Part shown: positions 1 through 7,905 of the stretch, in pieces
Layout of the letters: each line of letters starts with the position of its first letter
Position numbering within the stretch: the stretch's first letter is position 1
Source: CAZBUK01 sp964495085
Lineage (GTDB): Bacteria; Bacteroidota; Ignavibacteria; T3Sed10-11
DNA length: 17,291 nucleotides
Assembly (NCBI GenBank): GCA_964495085.1
Contig: CAZBUK010000078.1
Coordinates: forward strand, 1-17,291
Direction of reading: 5' to 3'
Program-made: the position numbers and the translations under genes
Notes under the pieces: generated by a model
The model's database searches: none
What the model was told of the DNA's origin: nothing
What the model saw: only the letters and a program-made list of their open reading frames with translations

Positions 1-150
1 TCTTATACACGCAAAGACGCAGAGACGCAAAGGATACACAAAGTAGTAAAAGGACGATATAATCTTACCTCCAAATGATGTCCAAGCATGTAACACGTGG
101 GCTGAGTTGTCATCTTTCACCCATATACTCTTTGCGCCTTTGCGTGAGAT
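1..150. repeat. Paired CGCAAAG-type inverted repeat at left edge
   Basis: The left arm (about 8-33) is a run of ACGCAAAG/ACGCAGAG units. The right arm (about 130-146) reads CTTTGCGCCTTTGCGTG and is the same kind of unit in inverted orientation. About 95 bases of unremarkable sequence lie between them. I see no ORF or RNA gene in 1-206 apart from this. The arrangement resembles short dispersed inverted-repeat elements, but with one copy in view its mobility cannot be judged. The window edge may also cut it. Confidence 0.5.
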
Positions 151-206
151 TCTTCACTTCTGACCGGCTCGATATATAAAGTTCACAGACCGATTCTCAA
201 GGCTTT

Positions 207-279
207 GCCGCTATCGTCTAGGGGTTTAGGACGCCGCCCTCTCAAGGCGGAAACACGGGTTCAAATCCCGTTAGCGGTA
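207..279 (+). tRNA. tRNA-Glu (CTC anticodon)
   Basis: The cloverleaf can be folded by eye. The acceptor arm GCCGCTA (207-213) pairs with TAGCGGT (272-278), with a G-U pair at the first position. The anticodon stem CCGCC/GGCGG encloses the loop CTCTCAA, giving anticodon CTC, which reads GAG (Glu). The T arm ACGGG-TTCAAAT-CCCGT is intact. A279 is the discriminator base and CCA is not encoded, so it must be added after transcription. The gene is immediately followed by a strong terminator, so it appears to be a single-gene transcription unit. It converges on the lut operon. Confidence 0.93.
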
Positions 280-288
280 CGGAGCGCT

Positions 289-329
289 AATGGCTAAGTA
301 ATAGGTAGAAATTATTTAGCCATTTTTTA
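289..329 (+). terminator. Rho-independent terminator of tRNA-Glu
   Basis: AATGGCTAA at 289-297 pairs perfectly with TTAGCCATT at 316-324. The stem extends inward through 298-302/311-315 with one G-U pair, giving about 14 base pairs and an 8-nt loop. A T-rich tail (TTTT then ATTT) follows on the plus strand. There is no comparable T-tract in the minus direction, so it serves the tRNA rather than lutC. I see no clear terminator for lutC in 330-405. Confidence 0.85.
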
Positions 330-405
330 TTTATGCTTGGAAGTTCTTTATAAAATTAGCAATCAGAATTCTGTCATTTCTTCAACCGATCTTCGCTACT
401 CCCCC

Positions 406-957
406 TCACTCCCCCACCACTATCACCCCGAACTCACGCGGACCGTGTACGCCGAAGACCAACGTTTTCTCGATATCCGATGTGCGGCTGGGACCGGATA
501 TTAACGTCATCGAAGGAAGATGAGGAGCGCCGTCCCGGCGTATGGTTTTCAGGCAGATTGAAAGATCAGCATGGATCTGCCGGATGTCGGCGATGACAAT
601 ATGCCGTGCGGGAAGGAGCGAGAGAATTCTCGGCTCATCCTCAGAGGCGATCAATACCGCGGTACCGGTCTCCGCGACAAGTCCGTCGCAACCGGTAATG
701 CCCGCCTCCGCTGTGGCAAGTGCGTTCCGGAGATCCTGCGCGGCGACCGATGAGATCGCAGTTGCTATGATGCTTCCTATTCGCCCGTCGACGATCGTGT
801 CGGCACGTCCACTGTAGTAGACGGATGCTGCCGGAAACGGAAGTTTTTTCCGAAGGATCGCCGTCACCTCCGAGGCTGTATGCGCCCTTTCGCACCAACC
901 GCCGTTATCCTTGAGCCGGTCGGAAAAGAGCGTGGGAAGATCGATTGAAATAGCCAT
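406..957 (-). CDS. lutC: LutC-type LUD-domain protein, lactate utilisation
   Basis: This is a 183-aa LUD-domain protein of the LutC/YkgG type. In this system LutA, LutB and LutC together oxidise L-lactate to pyruvate in the cytoplasm. The identification rests on the family segment near residues 93-101 (LVAETGTAV) and on the C-terminal signature GPSRTSDIE (155-163) followed by LVFGVHGPREFGVIVV. It is shorter than Bacillus LutC (about 240 aa), mainly at the N-terminus. The ATG at 955-957 is the only sensible start, but it has only a weak purine stretch upstream and no good Shine-Dalgarno site. The gene lies 60 nt after lutB with no terminator between, so translation probably depends on the same mRNA. 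It is the last gene of the operon and converges on tRNA-Glu. LutC has no known catalytic residues of its own, so its exact role stays open. Confidence 0.88.
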   Translation of the reverse strand: MAISIDLPTLFSDRLKDNGGWCERAHTASEVTAILRKKLPFPAASVYYSGRADTIVDGRIGSIIATAISSVAAQDLRNALATAEAGITGCDGLVAETGTAVLIASEDEPRILSLLPARHIVIADIRQIHADLSICLKTIRRDGAPHLPSMTLISGPSRTSDIEKTLVFGVHGPREFGVIVVGE

Positions 958-1017
958 AGAAAAATTTTTCTTAAAGATATAGGTGGCTTAGCGGCGTATG
1001 TCACGCGGAGACTCGCG

Positions 1018-2397
1018 TTACATTCGCTCACGCATGAGCTTCCGGAAGCTTTTCCCGGCAAGCTTCGGAAATCTGCGACGGGGCGTCCAGCCCGGAACAT
1101 GAAGTTTATTCCCGAACAACCGCTGCAGAAACCAACCGACCCGACCTGCTGCTTCCACCCTTCCGGGCGAACGCATAATCCAGCGCCACATATGCATCAT
1201 CATCCTCTCCGTTCTCGACTTCAAGCCTCTATCCACTACTTCCCGGCGCTCCCGGAACAACAAATGATGCAGATCGATTTTCACCGGACAGATATCGGTG
1301 CATGCTCCGCATAATGACGACGCGAACGGCAGGTCCTTGGAGGTTTTCATACCGAACAGCAGCGGCGACAGAACCGATCCTATGGGTCCGGGATATACCG
1401 AGCCGTACGCATGTCCTCCAATGGTCTGGTAGACCGGACATATGTTCATGCAAGCGCCGCATTTGATACAGTACAGCGCTTCCTTCCATTCGGGATGCCG
1501 GGCGAGGATCGTTCTTCCGCCGTCGAGGACGACGATATGCACCTCTCCCGGACCGTCGGGATTCACACCGCCACGTGGACCGTTGATGAGCGACACATAG
1601 CTCGTCGCTCTCTGTCCGGAAGCGCTCCGTGAAAGCAACTTCAGAAAAAGGGGAATATCGTCAATCGAGGGGATGATCTTCTCGATACTCATCACCGCAA
1701 TGTGTATCTCCGGCAGCACGGTGCACATGCGGGCGTTCGCTTCGTTCTCCACCACAACGATCGTACCGGTATCCGCGCATGCAAAGTTGACGCCGCTGAT
1801 CCCTGCCGAAGCATTCAGAAATTCGTCCCGGAGACGTTCCCGCGCAACCGAGGTCAGTAGCTGCGGGTCATCGGTATACGGGATGCCGAGCTTCTCCGCG
1901 AACAGCTTCCCGATATCGGCGCGCGATTTATGCATTGCAGGAGCAGTTATATGCGACGGGGGCTCGCCAGCGAGCTGCAGAATGTACTCCCCGAGGTCGG
2001 TCTCCAGAACGCGTACTCCGGCCTCTGCCAGGGCATGGTTCAGTCCGATCTCCTCCGTCACCATCGACTTCGACTTGACGACGCGTACCGCCCGGGCGTC
2101 TCGCAGCAAATCCTTCACAATCCGGTTGGCATCGGCAGCGTTCTGTGCATGGTGCACGATGCATCCGGCTCTCCGGGCATTCTGTTCGAACTCCTCCGTA
2201 TATCCGCGAAGGTTTTCGATAACCGTTTTCTTAATCTCATGCGCCCTGGTTCGGAGTTCTTCCCATTCCGGCAGCTCGTCGACGGTCGCCTTTCGCTTCA
2301 ACAATGCGGTCGATGTGGATTTCCGGACTTTCGCACGGAGCGCGTCATCCCGGACCGCCGATTGCACACTCATCCGGAAATTTTGCTTCCGATTCAT
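1018..2397 (-). CDS. lutB: LutB-type iron-sulfur LUD protein, lactate oxidation
   Basis: This 459-aa LutB/LldF-type subunit combines an N-terminal LUD domain (about 60-300) with an alpha-helical ferredoxin module. Cysteines 310, 313, 316 and 320 form CxxCxxCxxxCP. Cysteines 363, 366 and 370 form CGACxxxCP. These motifs hold two [4Fe-4S] clusters in the family and carry electrons from lactate oxidation. The segment GGHAYGSVYPGPIGSVLSPLL (328-348, in shortened form GGHAYG...GPIG) is typical of LutB. The start chosen is ATG 2395-2397. It overlaps the lutA stop as ATGA and has GGAGGA 8 nt upstream, which signals translational coupling. The same frame stays open to an ATG at 2508, but that would lie deep inside lutA and has no such site. 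The C-terminal tail after residue 390 is basic, as is usual in the family. A quinone- or cytochrome-linked acceptor is not visible nearby. Confidence 0.95.
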   Translation of the reverse strand: MNRKQNFRMSVQSAVRDDALRAKVRKSTSTALLKRKATVDELPEWEELRTRAHEIKKTVIENLRGYTEEFEQNARRAGCIVHHAQNAADANRIVKDLLRDARAVRVVKSKSMVTEEIGLNHALAEAGVRVLETDLGEYILQLAGEPPSHITAPAMHKSRADIGKLFAEKLGIPYTDDPQLLTSVARERLRDEFLNASAGISGVNFACADTGTIVVVENEANARMCTVLPEIHIAVMSIEKIIPSIDDIPLFLKLLSRSASGQRATSYVSLINGPRGGVNPDGPGEVHIVVLDGGRTILARHPEWKEALYCIKCGACMNICPVYQTIGGHAYGSVYPGPIGSVLSPLLFGMKTSKDLPFASSLCGACTDICPVKIDLHHLLFRERREVVDRGLKSRTERMMMHMWRWIMRSPGRVEAAGRVGWFLQRLFGNKLHVPGWTPRRRFPKLAGKSFRKLMRERM

Positions 2398-3140
2398 AGG
2401 GCTTTTCCTCCATTGCCCGGTATACATCGTGCGAGGAATTCCGCAATATGCATGGTTTTCAGTCCGATATTGCGCGTTTCCGCAAGTCCCTGCAGGTGCA
2501 TGAGACAACTGTTATCGCATCCTACGACTATGTCGGCGTCGGCACGTCCGATCATGCCGAGCCTATCTTCTCCCATTGCAACTGAGACATCCGGAAACTT
2601 GACCGCGAACATGCCTCCGAATCCGCAACAGCGGTCGGTTGCCTCGAGCTCGACCAGGTCAAGCCCTTGCACTCCCCGGAGGAGCATTCGCGGCTCCTCG
2701 GAGATTCGTAGTTCGCGGAGAATGTGGCAGGAATCATGGTAGGCAACTTTCCCGTCGAATACCCCCCCGAGATCGGTTACCCCGATACGTCTGACGAGAT
2801 AGTATGTGAACTCGTAGGTGCGGGCAGCGATTTGATCGATCTCTGCCTTCAACGACTGAGGAAAGCCGATCTGCGGATAGAGTACGCTGACCATCGCGGC
2901 ACAGGATCCCGAGAGCGCGACAATCTCTTCCGCATCCCTGAAAACTTCTATAAACCGTTCTGCGACCGAGATCGCATCGTCGTGATAGCCCGCATTGAAC
3001 GCGGTCTGTCCGCAACAGGTCTGTTCGGGATTATAGATCGGATCCCGTCCGACCATCCGGAGGATTTTAACCGCCGAGATCCCCGTTTCGGGATAGAATT
3101 GATCGACAATACATGGAACAAAGAGATGTGGTCGGGCCAT
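2394..3140 (-). CDS. lutA: LutA-type CCG-domain protein, lactate oxidation
   Basis: This 248-aa protein has two cysteine-rich CCG domains, as in LutA/YkgE and the heterodisulfide reductase HdrB fold. The first domain shows C10, C42-C43-G and C80. The second shows H135-D-S-C138, C171-C172-G-F-G-G and C208-x3-C212. In relatives these residues bind iron-sulfur clusters. With LutB and LutC it forms the NAD-independent L-lactate oxidising complex. It is the first gene of the operon. It ends by a 4-nt ATGA overlap with lutB and starts at ATG 3138-3140. There is no Shine-Dalgarno site, and the sequence just upstream is TATAAA directly abutting ATG with CATAAT nearby. The promoter must therefore lie in the roughly 40 bases between the start and the bidirectional terminator, and the transcript leader must be very short. 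No lutR-type regulator is adjacent. Confidence 0.95.
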   Translation of the reverse strand: MARPHLFVPCIVDQFYPETGISAVKILRMVGRDPIYNPEQTCCGQTAFNAGYHDDAISVAERFIEVFRDAEEIVALSGSCAAMVSVLYPQIGFPQSLKAEIDQIAARTYEFTYYLVRRIGVTDLGGVFDGKVAYHDSCHILRELRISEEPRMLLRGVQGLDLVELEATDRCCGFGGMFAVKFPDVSVAMGEDRLGMIGRADADIVVGCDNSCLMHLQGLAETRNIGLKTMHIAEFLARCIPGNGGKAL

Positions 3141-3177
3141 TTTATATTATGCCGGCGTTCGGATTATTGCTCATTTA

Positions 3178-3225
3178 AAAACTAAGCGGAGCCGCATGCC
3201 GGAAGCATACTCTCCGCTTTGTTTT
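3178..3225. terminator. Bidirectional terminator between ugd and lutA
   Basis: AAGCGGAG (3184-3191) pairs perfectly with CTCCGCTT (3212-3219). A/T tracts on both sides can extend the stem (AAAAC 3178-3182 with GTTTT 3221-3225 across one T-T mismatch). The interior can fold again (ATGC/GCAT). Read on the minus strand, the hairpin is followed by a T-run and so ends the transcript that includes ugd. Only about 40 bases remain for the lutA promoter. Both plus- and minus-strand readings have U-rich tails. Confidence 0.8.
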
Positions 3226-3246
3226 AGTCTGATCCCGTATATCGAG

Positions 3247-4608
3247 TCAATTCTTTTCGGTATTTCTTATCCCGGAGCCGTTTTCCTCTGCTCCGCTGTT
3301 TCGGTCGCCGCCCCGGCCGATTCCATAATACGTGAATCCCTGCGCCGCCATATCTTTCGGATCGTAGATATTGCGTCCGTCGAATACGACCGCCTTCTTG
3401 AGATTTTTCTTCATCTCTTCGAAGTCCGGATTCCGGAATTCATTCCATTCAGTGACGATCACGAGTGCGTCCGCTCCTTTAAGCGTCTCATACGCTTTTT
3501 CGAAATATGAAATTTCTTTCGGGAAGATCCGCTGTACATTTTCCGTTGCGATGGGATCATGTGCCCGGACGGTCGCTCCGCGTTCCAGCAGGACTTTGAT
3601 GAGGTCGATCGACGGGGCTTCCCGGATATCGTCCGTCATCGGTTTGAACGACAATCCCCACAATGCGAAAGTCTTGCCGGTAAGATTCCCGCCGAAGTGG
3701 CGGTCGATCTTTTCGATGATAATCTTTCGCTGCTTCACATTTACGGTATCGACGGATTTCAGGATCGATAACGGGTGGCCGTGCTGTTCGGAAGTTCTAA
3801 TGAGCGCCTTGACATCTTTCGGGAAACATGAACCGCCGTATCCCAGTCCCGGAAAGAGGAACTGCGGGCCGATGCGTGGATCCGAACCCATACCTCTCCT
3901 GACCAGCTCGATGTCGGCGCCGACCTTATCGCAGAGATTCGCAAGATCGTTCATGAAGGATATCTTGGTCGCCAGAAACCCGTTCGCTGCGTACTTGGTC
4001 ATTTCCGAGCTATATTCGTCCATCATGATAATCGGATTTCCCGTGCGGACGAACGGCGCGTAGAGGTCTCTCATCAGTTTGCCCGCCTTTTCACTCGACG
4101 TGCCGACGACGATCCGGTCCGGCTTCATGCTGTCCTGCACGGCAGCTCCTTCCTTGAGAAATTCCGGATTGGAAACAACGTCGAATGGGACTTCGGTCTT
4201 ATCGGACATGATCGCCCGGATTCTATCGACGGTACCGACCGGCACCGTGCTCTTGCTGACGATGACTCGGTACTCAGTCAAAAGACCCGCTATATCGGAT
4301 GCACATTTCAGCACGTGACTGAGATCGGCCGAGCCGTCTTCATCCTGCGGAGTCGGGAGACAGAGCATGATGATCAATCCATGCCTGACGCCATCCGGCA
4401 GATTCGTAGTAAACGAGATGCGTTTTTCTTTATAATTCCGCTTGACGATTTCCTCGAGTCCCGGCTCGTATATCGGTATCACACCTTTCACCAGTTTCTT
4501 CACCTTTTTCTCATCTATATCGACACAGACGACATTATTCCCGGAGTCCGCGAGTACCGCGCCCATAACAAGTCCGACATAACCCGTACCAACTATCGTA
4601 GCATTCAT
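3247..4608 (-). CDS. ugd: UDP-glucose 6-dehydrogenase
   Basis: This 453-aa enzyme oxidises UDP-glucose to UDP-glucuronate with two NAD+, supplying precursors for exopolysaccharide, capsule or LPS sugars. The N-terminal Rossmann motif GTGYVG is at residues 7-12. The active site is complete: T121 in KSTVP, E149 in SNPEFLKEG, K205 and N209 in TKYAANGFLATK, and the nucleophile C261 with D265 in GGSCFPKDVKAL. The second Rossmann-like domain follows from about residue 310. The last 20 residues (after GIGRG) form a polar, probably disordered tail beyond the normal end. The start ATG 4606-4608 has AGGA about 10 nt upstream. The gene follows the 1069-aa kinase by 76 nt without a visible terminator, so it may be cotranscribed with the kinases. 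It is closed by the bidirectional hairpin downstream. A GDP-mannose dehydrogenase paralogue is unlikely given the match to the UGDH motifs. Confidence 0.95.
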   Translation of the reverse strand: MNATIVGTGYVGLVMGAVLADSGNNVVCVDIDEKKVKKLVKGVIPIYEPGLEEIVKRNYKEKRISFTTNLPDGVRHGLIIMLCLPTPQDEDGSADLSHVLKCASDIAGLLTEYRVIVSKSTVPVGTVDRIRAIMSDKTEVPFDVVSNPEFLKEGAAVQDSMKPDRIVVGTSSEKAGKLMRDLYAPFVRTGNPIIMMDEYSSEMTKYAANGFLATKISFMNDLANLCDKVGADIELVRRGMGSDPRIGPQFLFPGLGYGGSCFPKDVKALIRTSEQHGHPLSILKSVDTVNVKQRKIIIEKIDRHFGGNLTGKTFALWGLSFKPMTDDIREAPSIDLIKVLLERGATVRAHDPIATENVQRIFPKEISYFEKAYETLKGADALVIVTEWNEFRNPDFEEMKKNLKKAVVFDGRNIYDPKDMAAQGFTYYGIGRGGDRNSGAEENGSGIRNTEKN

Positions 4609-4684
4609 GAAAATATTCCTGCGATTAGAGTAATAAGGAAGAGGGATGGATAGAAAATACGAAAGATAATGAAAAACTCAAAAC

Positions 4685-7600
4685 CTAGGCGGCAGTATCG
4701 AATACATCGCGGATGATCGTCAGCATATCTTTCGTTTTGTACGGTTTCTGCACGAATGCCTTTATCCCTGCGGTGTAGAGCGATTCGCGGAGCTCCGCCT
4801 CCAGGAAGCCGCTGGCGACGATGACCTTCACGTTCTCCCGCATGTGCTTCATGCGTTTGAACAGCTCCTGCCCCGAAAGCCGGGGCAATCCCATGTCGAG
4901 AATCACCGCACCGATCCGGTCGCACTCCTGATTGAAGATGGTAAGTCCTTCCACGCCGTCGCGCGCCTGCAATACTTCGTACCCGTGCGATTTCAGCATC
5001 TCGGAGAGGATCGTCTGCATCATCTCTTCGTCTTCGACGATCAGGATGGTTTCCGAACCCCGGGCCGCCGCGACTGAGCTGCAATCCGGCTGTGCAGTCT
5101 GTTCGACCACGAGCGCAGGCAGATAGATATCGAACGTCGTCCCGACACCTGTGCTGCTCTCCACTTCGATAAAGCCCTGATGGCTTTTCACCATACCGTA
5201 GACGACCGATAGGCCGAGCCCCGTCCCCTTGCCTATCGGTTTGGTGGTGAAGAAGGGATCGAATATTCGCTGCCGAACTGTATCGGACATCCCCATGCCG
5301 TTATCAGAGATCGAAACTTTAACGTAGAGCTGATCGGACGCTTCGGGGAACTTATCGATGAGCGAATTCCCCTCCACCTTCACGGCAGAGAAGGATATGC
5401 GTCCCGGCGTTTCCTCCCTGTCAGGATCGAGAAGCGCATCGCGCGAATTAATGCACATATTTAGCAGCATCTGGTAGACCTGCCCTTGATCTCCCTTGAT
5501 GAAGGGAAGATCTCCGGGAATTTCGGCGTCTACGATGATTTTTTTATCGATGGTATGATTCAGCACCTTCGTCAATTCCTGAACCACCTTATCGAGTCTG
5601 AAGGGCACGAGCTTCAGATCCTCGGTTCGCGCGAACGTTAGCAGCCGCCCCGCGACATCAGCGCCGCGCTGCACTGCCATCTCTCCCATCGTGATATATT
5701 TATGCAATCCCTCGTCGGTGATGTTCGGTCTCAGAAGACTCAGACTGCCGTCAAGTATCGAAAGCACGTTGTTGAAATCGTGGGCGACTCCGGCGGCGAG
5801 CGTTCCGAGACTCTGCATTTTCTGCGCCTGTATGAGCTGTCGCTCGAGCCGCTTGCGTTCGGTATTGTCGAACATGTACCCCTTTATCTCGACGAGTTCC
5901 CCCGCGTCGTCGAAGGCGCCGACCACGTTCTCGATGATGTAGACGGGTTTTCCATCGAGCCGGCGTAATTCGAGTTCGTGGAAATCGAGTTTTCGTTCTT
6001 TCCTCAGATTGACCAGGAGCGACTTCCGTATCTGCCCGTCGGGATACAATTGATATATGTTCGTCCGGAGTGCGGCATCGACCGACGGGAATCCGAATAT
6101 CTTCGCGAATGCGGGATTGCATGCAAGTAAGGTCCCGTCGGGGGCGGAGAGGTAATCGCCCGTCAGATCCTCTTCGAAAAATAACCGGTATCTTTCCTCG
6201 CTGTTGCGGAGAGAGGTCTCGGCTTCAATGCGATTGGTGATGTCGAGTATGAGTGATGCGACGCCGATAACGACCCCGGTCTGGGCGACGAGCGGCGTGT
6301 TGTACCATTCACAGTAGATCCGGCGTCCCTCTTTGGTGGAGCTGCTCAGCAATCCGCGCATACTTCCCTTGTTTTCAAGCAGCTTCTTCCAGATATCCTT
6401 CATTTCAGCGCGCTGCTCTTCCTGGATCATGAGTTCGAATGCATGCCTGCCGACGGCTTCCGCGGAGGTAAATCCGAAAATCCGCTCGGCTGACGGATTC
6501 CAGTCGATCACCTCCATGTTCGTGTTCCACTCGATCACCGCGAGCGGAGTCTGCCTGATATGCAGCGACAGTTTCTGTTCCGACTCGATCAGCGCTTCCT
6601 CGGCTTTCAGCCGTTCCGTTATGTCGCGGGAATTGATGACGATACCCTGGATGACGGGATCCTGCAAAAGATTATGTCCGATGGATTCGATCATATGCCA
6701 GGTGCCGTCCTGATGCTGAAAACGCACGGTCATCTTTTCGACGCTGCCGGGTTTCTTCAGAAATCCATCTATAGCCTGCCTCGACCTATCGAGATCCTCG
6801 GGATGAATATAGTCGAATATATTCCGGCCTATTCTCTGTTTCGATTTCTGATAGCCGAGGACGCGTTCGACGGCCGGCGATTCGTACAGAATCGTACCGT
6901 CCTCCGATATCACGGTGACGACATCCGAGGCATTTTCGAGTAATTTCCTGAACCGCTCTTCGTTCTCCCGGAGCTTATATTCGCCCTGAACCCGTTCAGT
7001 CAGATCCGTTTGAGAGACGATGAAGTGAGTCGTTTTCCCCTCGGAATCGCGAACGGGAGAAAGGGCGATCTCGTTCCAGAACAGCGATCCGTTCTTCCGG
7101 TAGTTCTTGATCATGACGCGGCAGTCCTCTTTTGCCTCGACCGCTTTTCTGATCGTTTCTGCCGCGCGGAGATCCGTCTCGGGTCCGTAGAGTATGGTCA
7201 ATCCCCTGCCGATGACCTCCCTCCGCTTGTAACCGGTTGTCTTTTCAAACGCCGTATTGCAGTAGATGATGGGATTATCGGTCTGATTTGGATCGGTGAT
7301 GACGATACCGTTGTTGCTTGCCGCCATCGCCCGTTCGCCCAGGAGCAACGCTTCTTCCCGCTCCCGTTTCTCGGTAATATCCCGTGCGATACCCCTGAGA
7401 CCGATCTTATTTCCGGAAATGTCACGCAGCACGGAGACGGATGTCTGGAGGACTCTGCGCTCTCCGTCACGCCGTTTAATCTCCAGCTCGAGATCCGTAT
7501 ACGGCAGCGAGGTCCGGTAGACCTTATCGAAGACCTTCTTAACCGCCGGACGGTTATCGCCGCTCAGGAAATGAAACAGGTTGCGCCCGGCGAGTTCCTT

Positions 7601-7894
7601 CTTCTTGTATCCGAACAGTCTGCAGAGACAGGTATTGTAAAAAAGCAGGACGCCTTCGCGGTCGATTTCGTAATATCCTTCCTCGATGCTTTCGAGCATC
7701 TCTCTAAAGCATGCTTCACCTTTGTCGTAGGATTCGGGATCGGGGATTCCGTTCCCCTTCGCCCCCCGCCTGAAGAGCGAGACTATACTGAAAGGAAGCG
7801 GAAACATGCCTGCGATCATGATATCTACCGCATAGGTGATATTATCGATGTTCGAAAAATAGTCGGAGACGAGTTGAACGAAATCCGTTAACAT
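4685..7894 (-). CDS. Membrane-tethered PAS hybrid histidine kinase (5 PAS, DHp, HATPase, receiver)
   Basis: This is a 1069-aa hybrid sensor kinase. A hydrophobic stretch at about 20-41 followed by RR suggests one weak membrane anchor. Five PAS domains follow at roughly 60-176, 186-301, 312-428, 438-555 and 564-680, each ending in a DIT/DNTER-type junction. The DHp helix carries the phospho-acceptor H705 in VAHDFNN. The ATPase domain shows N816 (N box), D864-N865-G (G1), FDPFFTTK (878-885) and GKGTGLGL (888-895). A receiver domain (948-1066) has acidic E954/D955, phospho-acceptor D1000, S1028 and K1050. All residues for autophosphorylation and transfer to its own receiver are present. PAS2 closely resembles LOV domains but has Leu at the cysteine site. 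The gene starts 11 nt after the preceding gene and has no strong Shine-Dalgarno site, so translation is probably coupled. The signal sensed is unknown, and no output domain is attached. Confidence 0.93.
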   Translation of the reverse strand: MLTDFVQLVSDYFSNIDNITYAVDIMIAGMFPLPFSIVSLFRRGAKGNGIPDPESYDKGEACFREMLESIEEGYYEIDREGVLLFYNTCLCRLFGYKKKELAGRNLFHFLSGDNRPAVKKVFDKVYRTSLPYTDLELEIKRRDGERRVLQTSVSVLRDISGNKIGLRGIARDITEKREREEALLLGERAMAASNNGIVITDPNQTDNPIIYCNTAFEKTTGYKRREVIGRGLTILYGPETDLRAAETIRKAVEAKEDCRVMIKNYRKNGSLFWNEIALSPVRDSEGKTTHFIVSQTDLTERVQGEYKLRENEERFRKLLENASDVVTVISEDGTILYESPAVERVLGYQKSKQRIGRNIFDYIHPEDLDRSRQAIDGFLKKPGSVEKMTVRFQHQDGTWHMIESIGHNLLQDPVIQGIVINSRDITERLKAEEALIESEQKLSLHIRQTPLAVIEWNTNMEVIDWNPSAERIFGFTSAEAVGRHAFELMIQEEQRAEMKDIWKKLLENKGSMRGLLSSSTKEGRRIYCEWYNTPLVAQTGVVIGVASLILDITNRIEAETSLRNSEERYRLFFEEDLTGDYLSAPDGTLLACNPAFAKIFGFPSVDAALRTNIYQLYPDGQIRKSLLVNLRKERKLDFHELELRRLDGKPVYIIENVVGAFDDAGELVEIKGYMFDNTERKRLERQLIQAQKMQSLGTLAAGVAHDFNNVLSILDGSLSLLRPNITDEGLHKYITMGEMAVQRGADVAGRLLTFARTEDLKLVPFRLDKVVQELTKVLNHTIDKKIIVDAEIPGDLPFIKGDQGQVYQMLLNMCINSRDALLDPDREETPGRISFSAVKVEGNSLIDKFPEASDQLYVKVSISDNGMGMSDTVRQRIFDPFFTTKPIGKGTGLGLSVVYGMVKSHQGFIEVESSTGVGTTFDIYLPALVVEQTAQPDCSSVAAARGSETILIVEDEEMMQTILSEMLKSHGYEVLQARDGVEGLTIFNQECDRIGAVILDMGLPRLSGQELFKRMKHMRENVKVIVASGFLEAELRESLYTAGIKAFVQKPYKTKDMLTIIRDVFDTAA

Positions 7895-7905
7895 AATTAC
7901 GAGAA

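Noticed and set aside
1673..2503. Long plus-strand frame (276 codons) opposite lutB
   Set aside because: It is antisense to a gene with two complete iron-sulfur motifs. The translation is Ser/Arg/Cys-rich with no family features, and such shadows are expected with this codon use.
2398..2508. Upstream ATG that would extend LutB by 37 residues
   Set aside because: It lies inside lutA and adds a sequence foreign to the family. The ATGA overlap with GGAGGA at 2397 is a far better start.
7010..7891. Plus-strand 293-codon frame opposite the 1069-aa kinase N-terminus
   Set aside because: It is antisense to conserved PAS domains and has no recognisable motif or ribosome-binding site.
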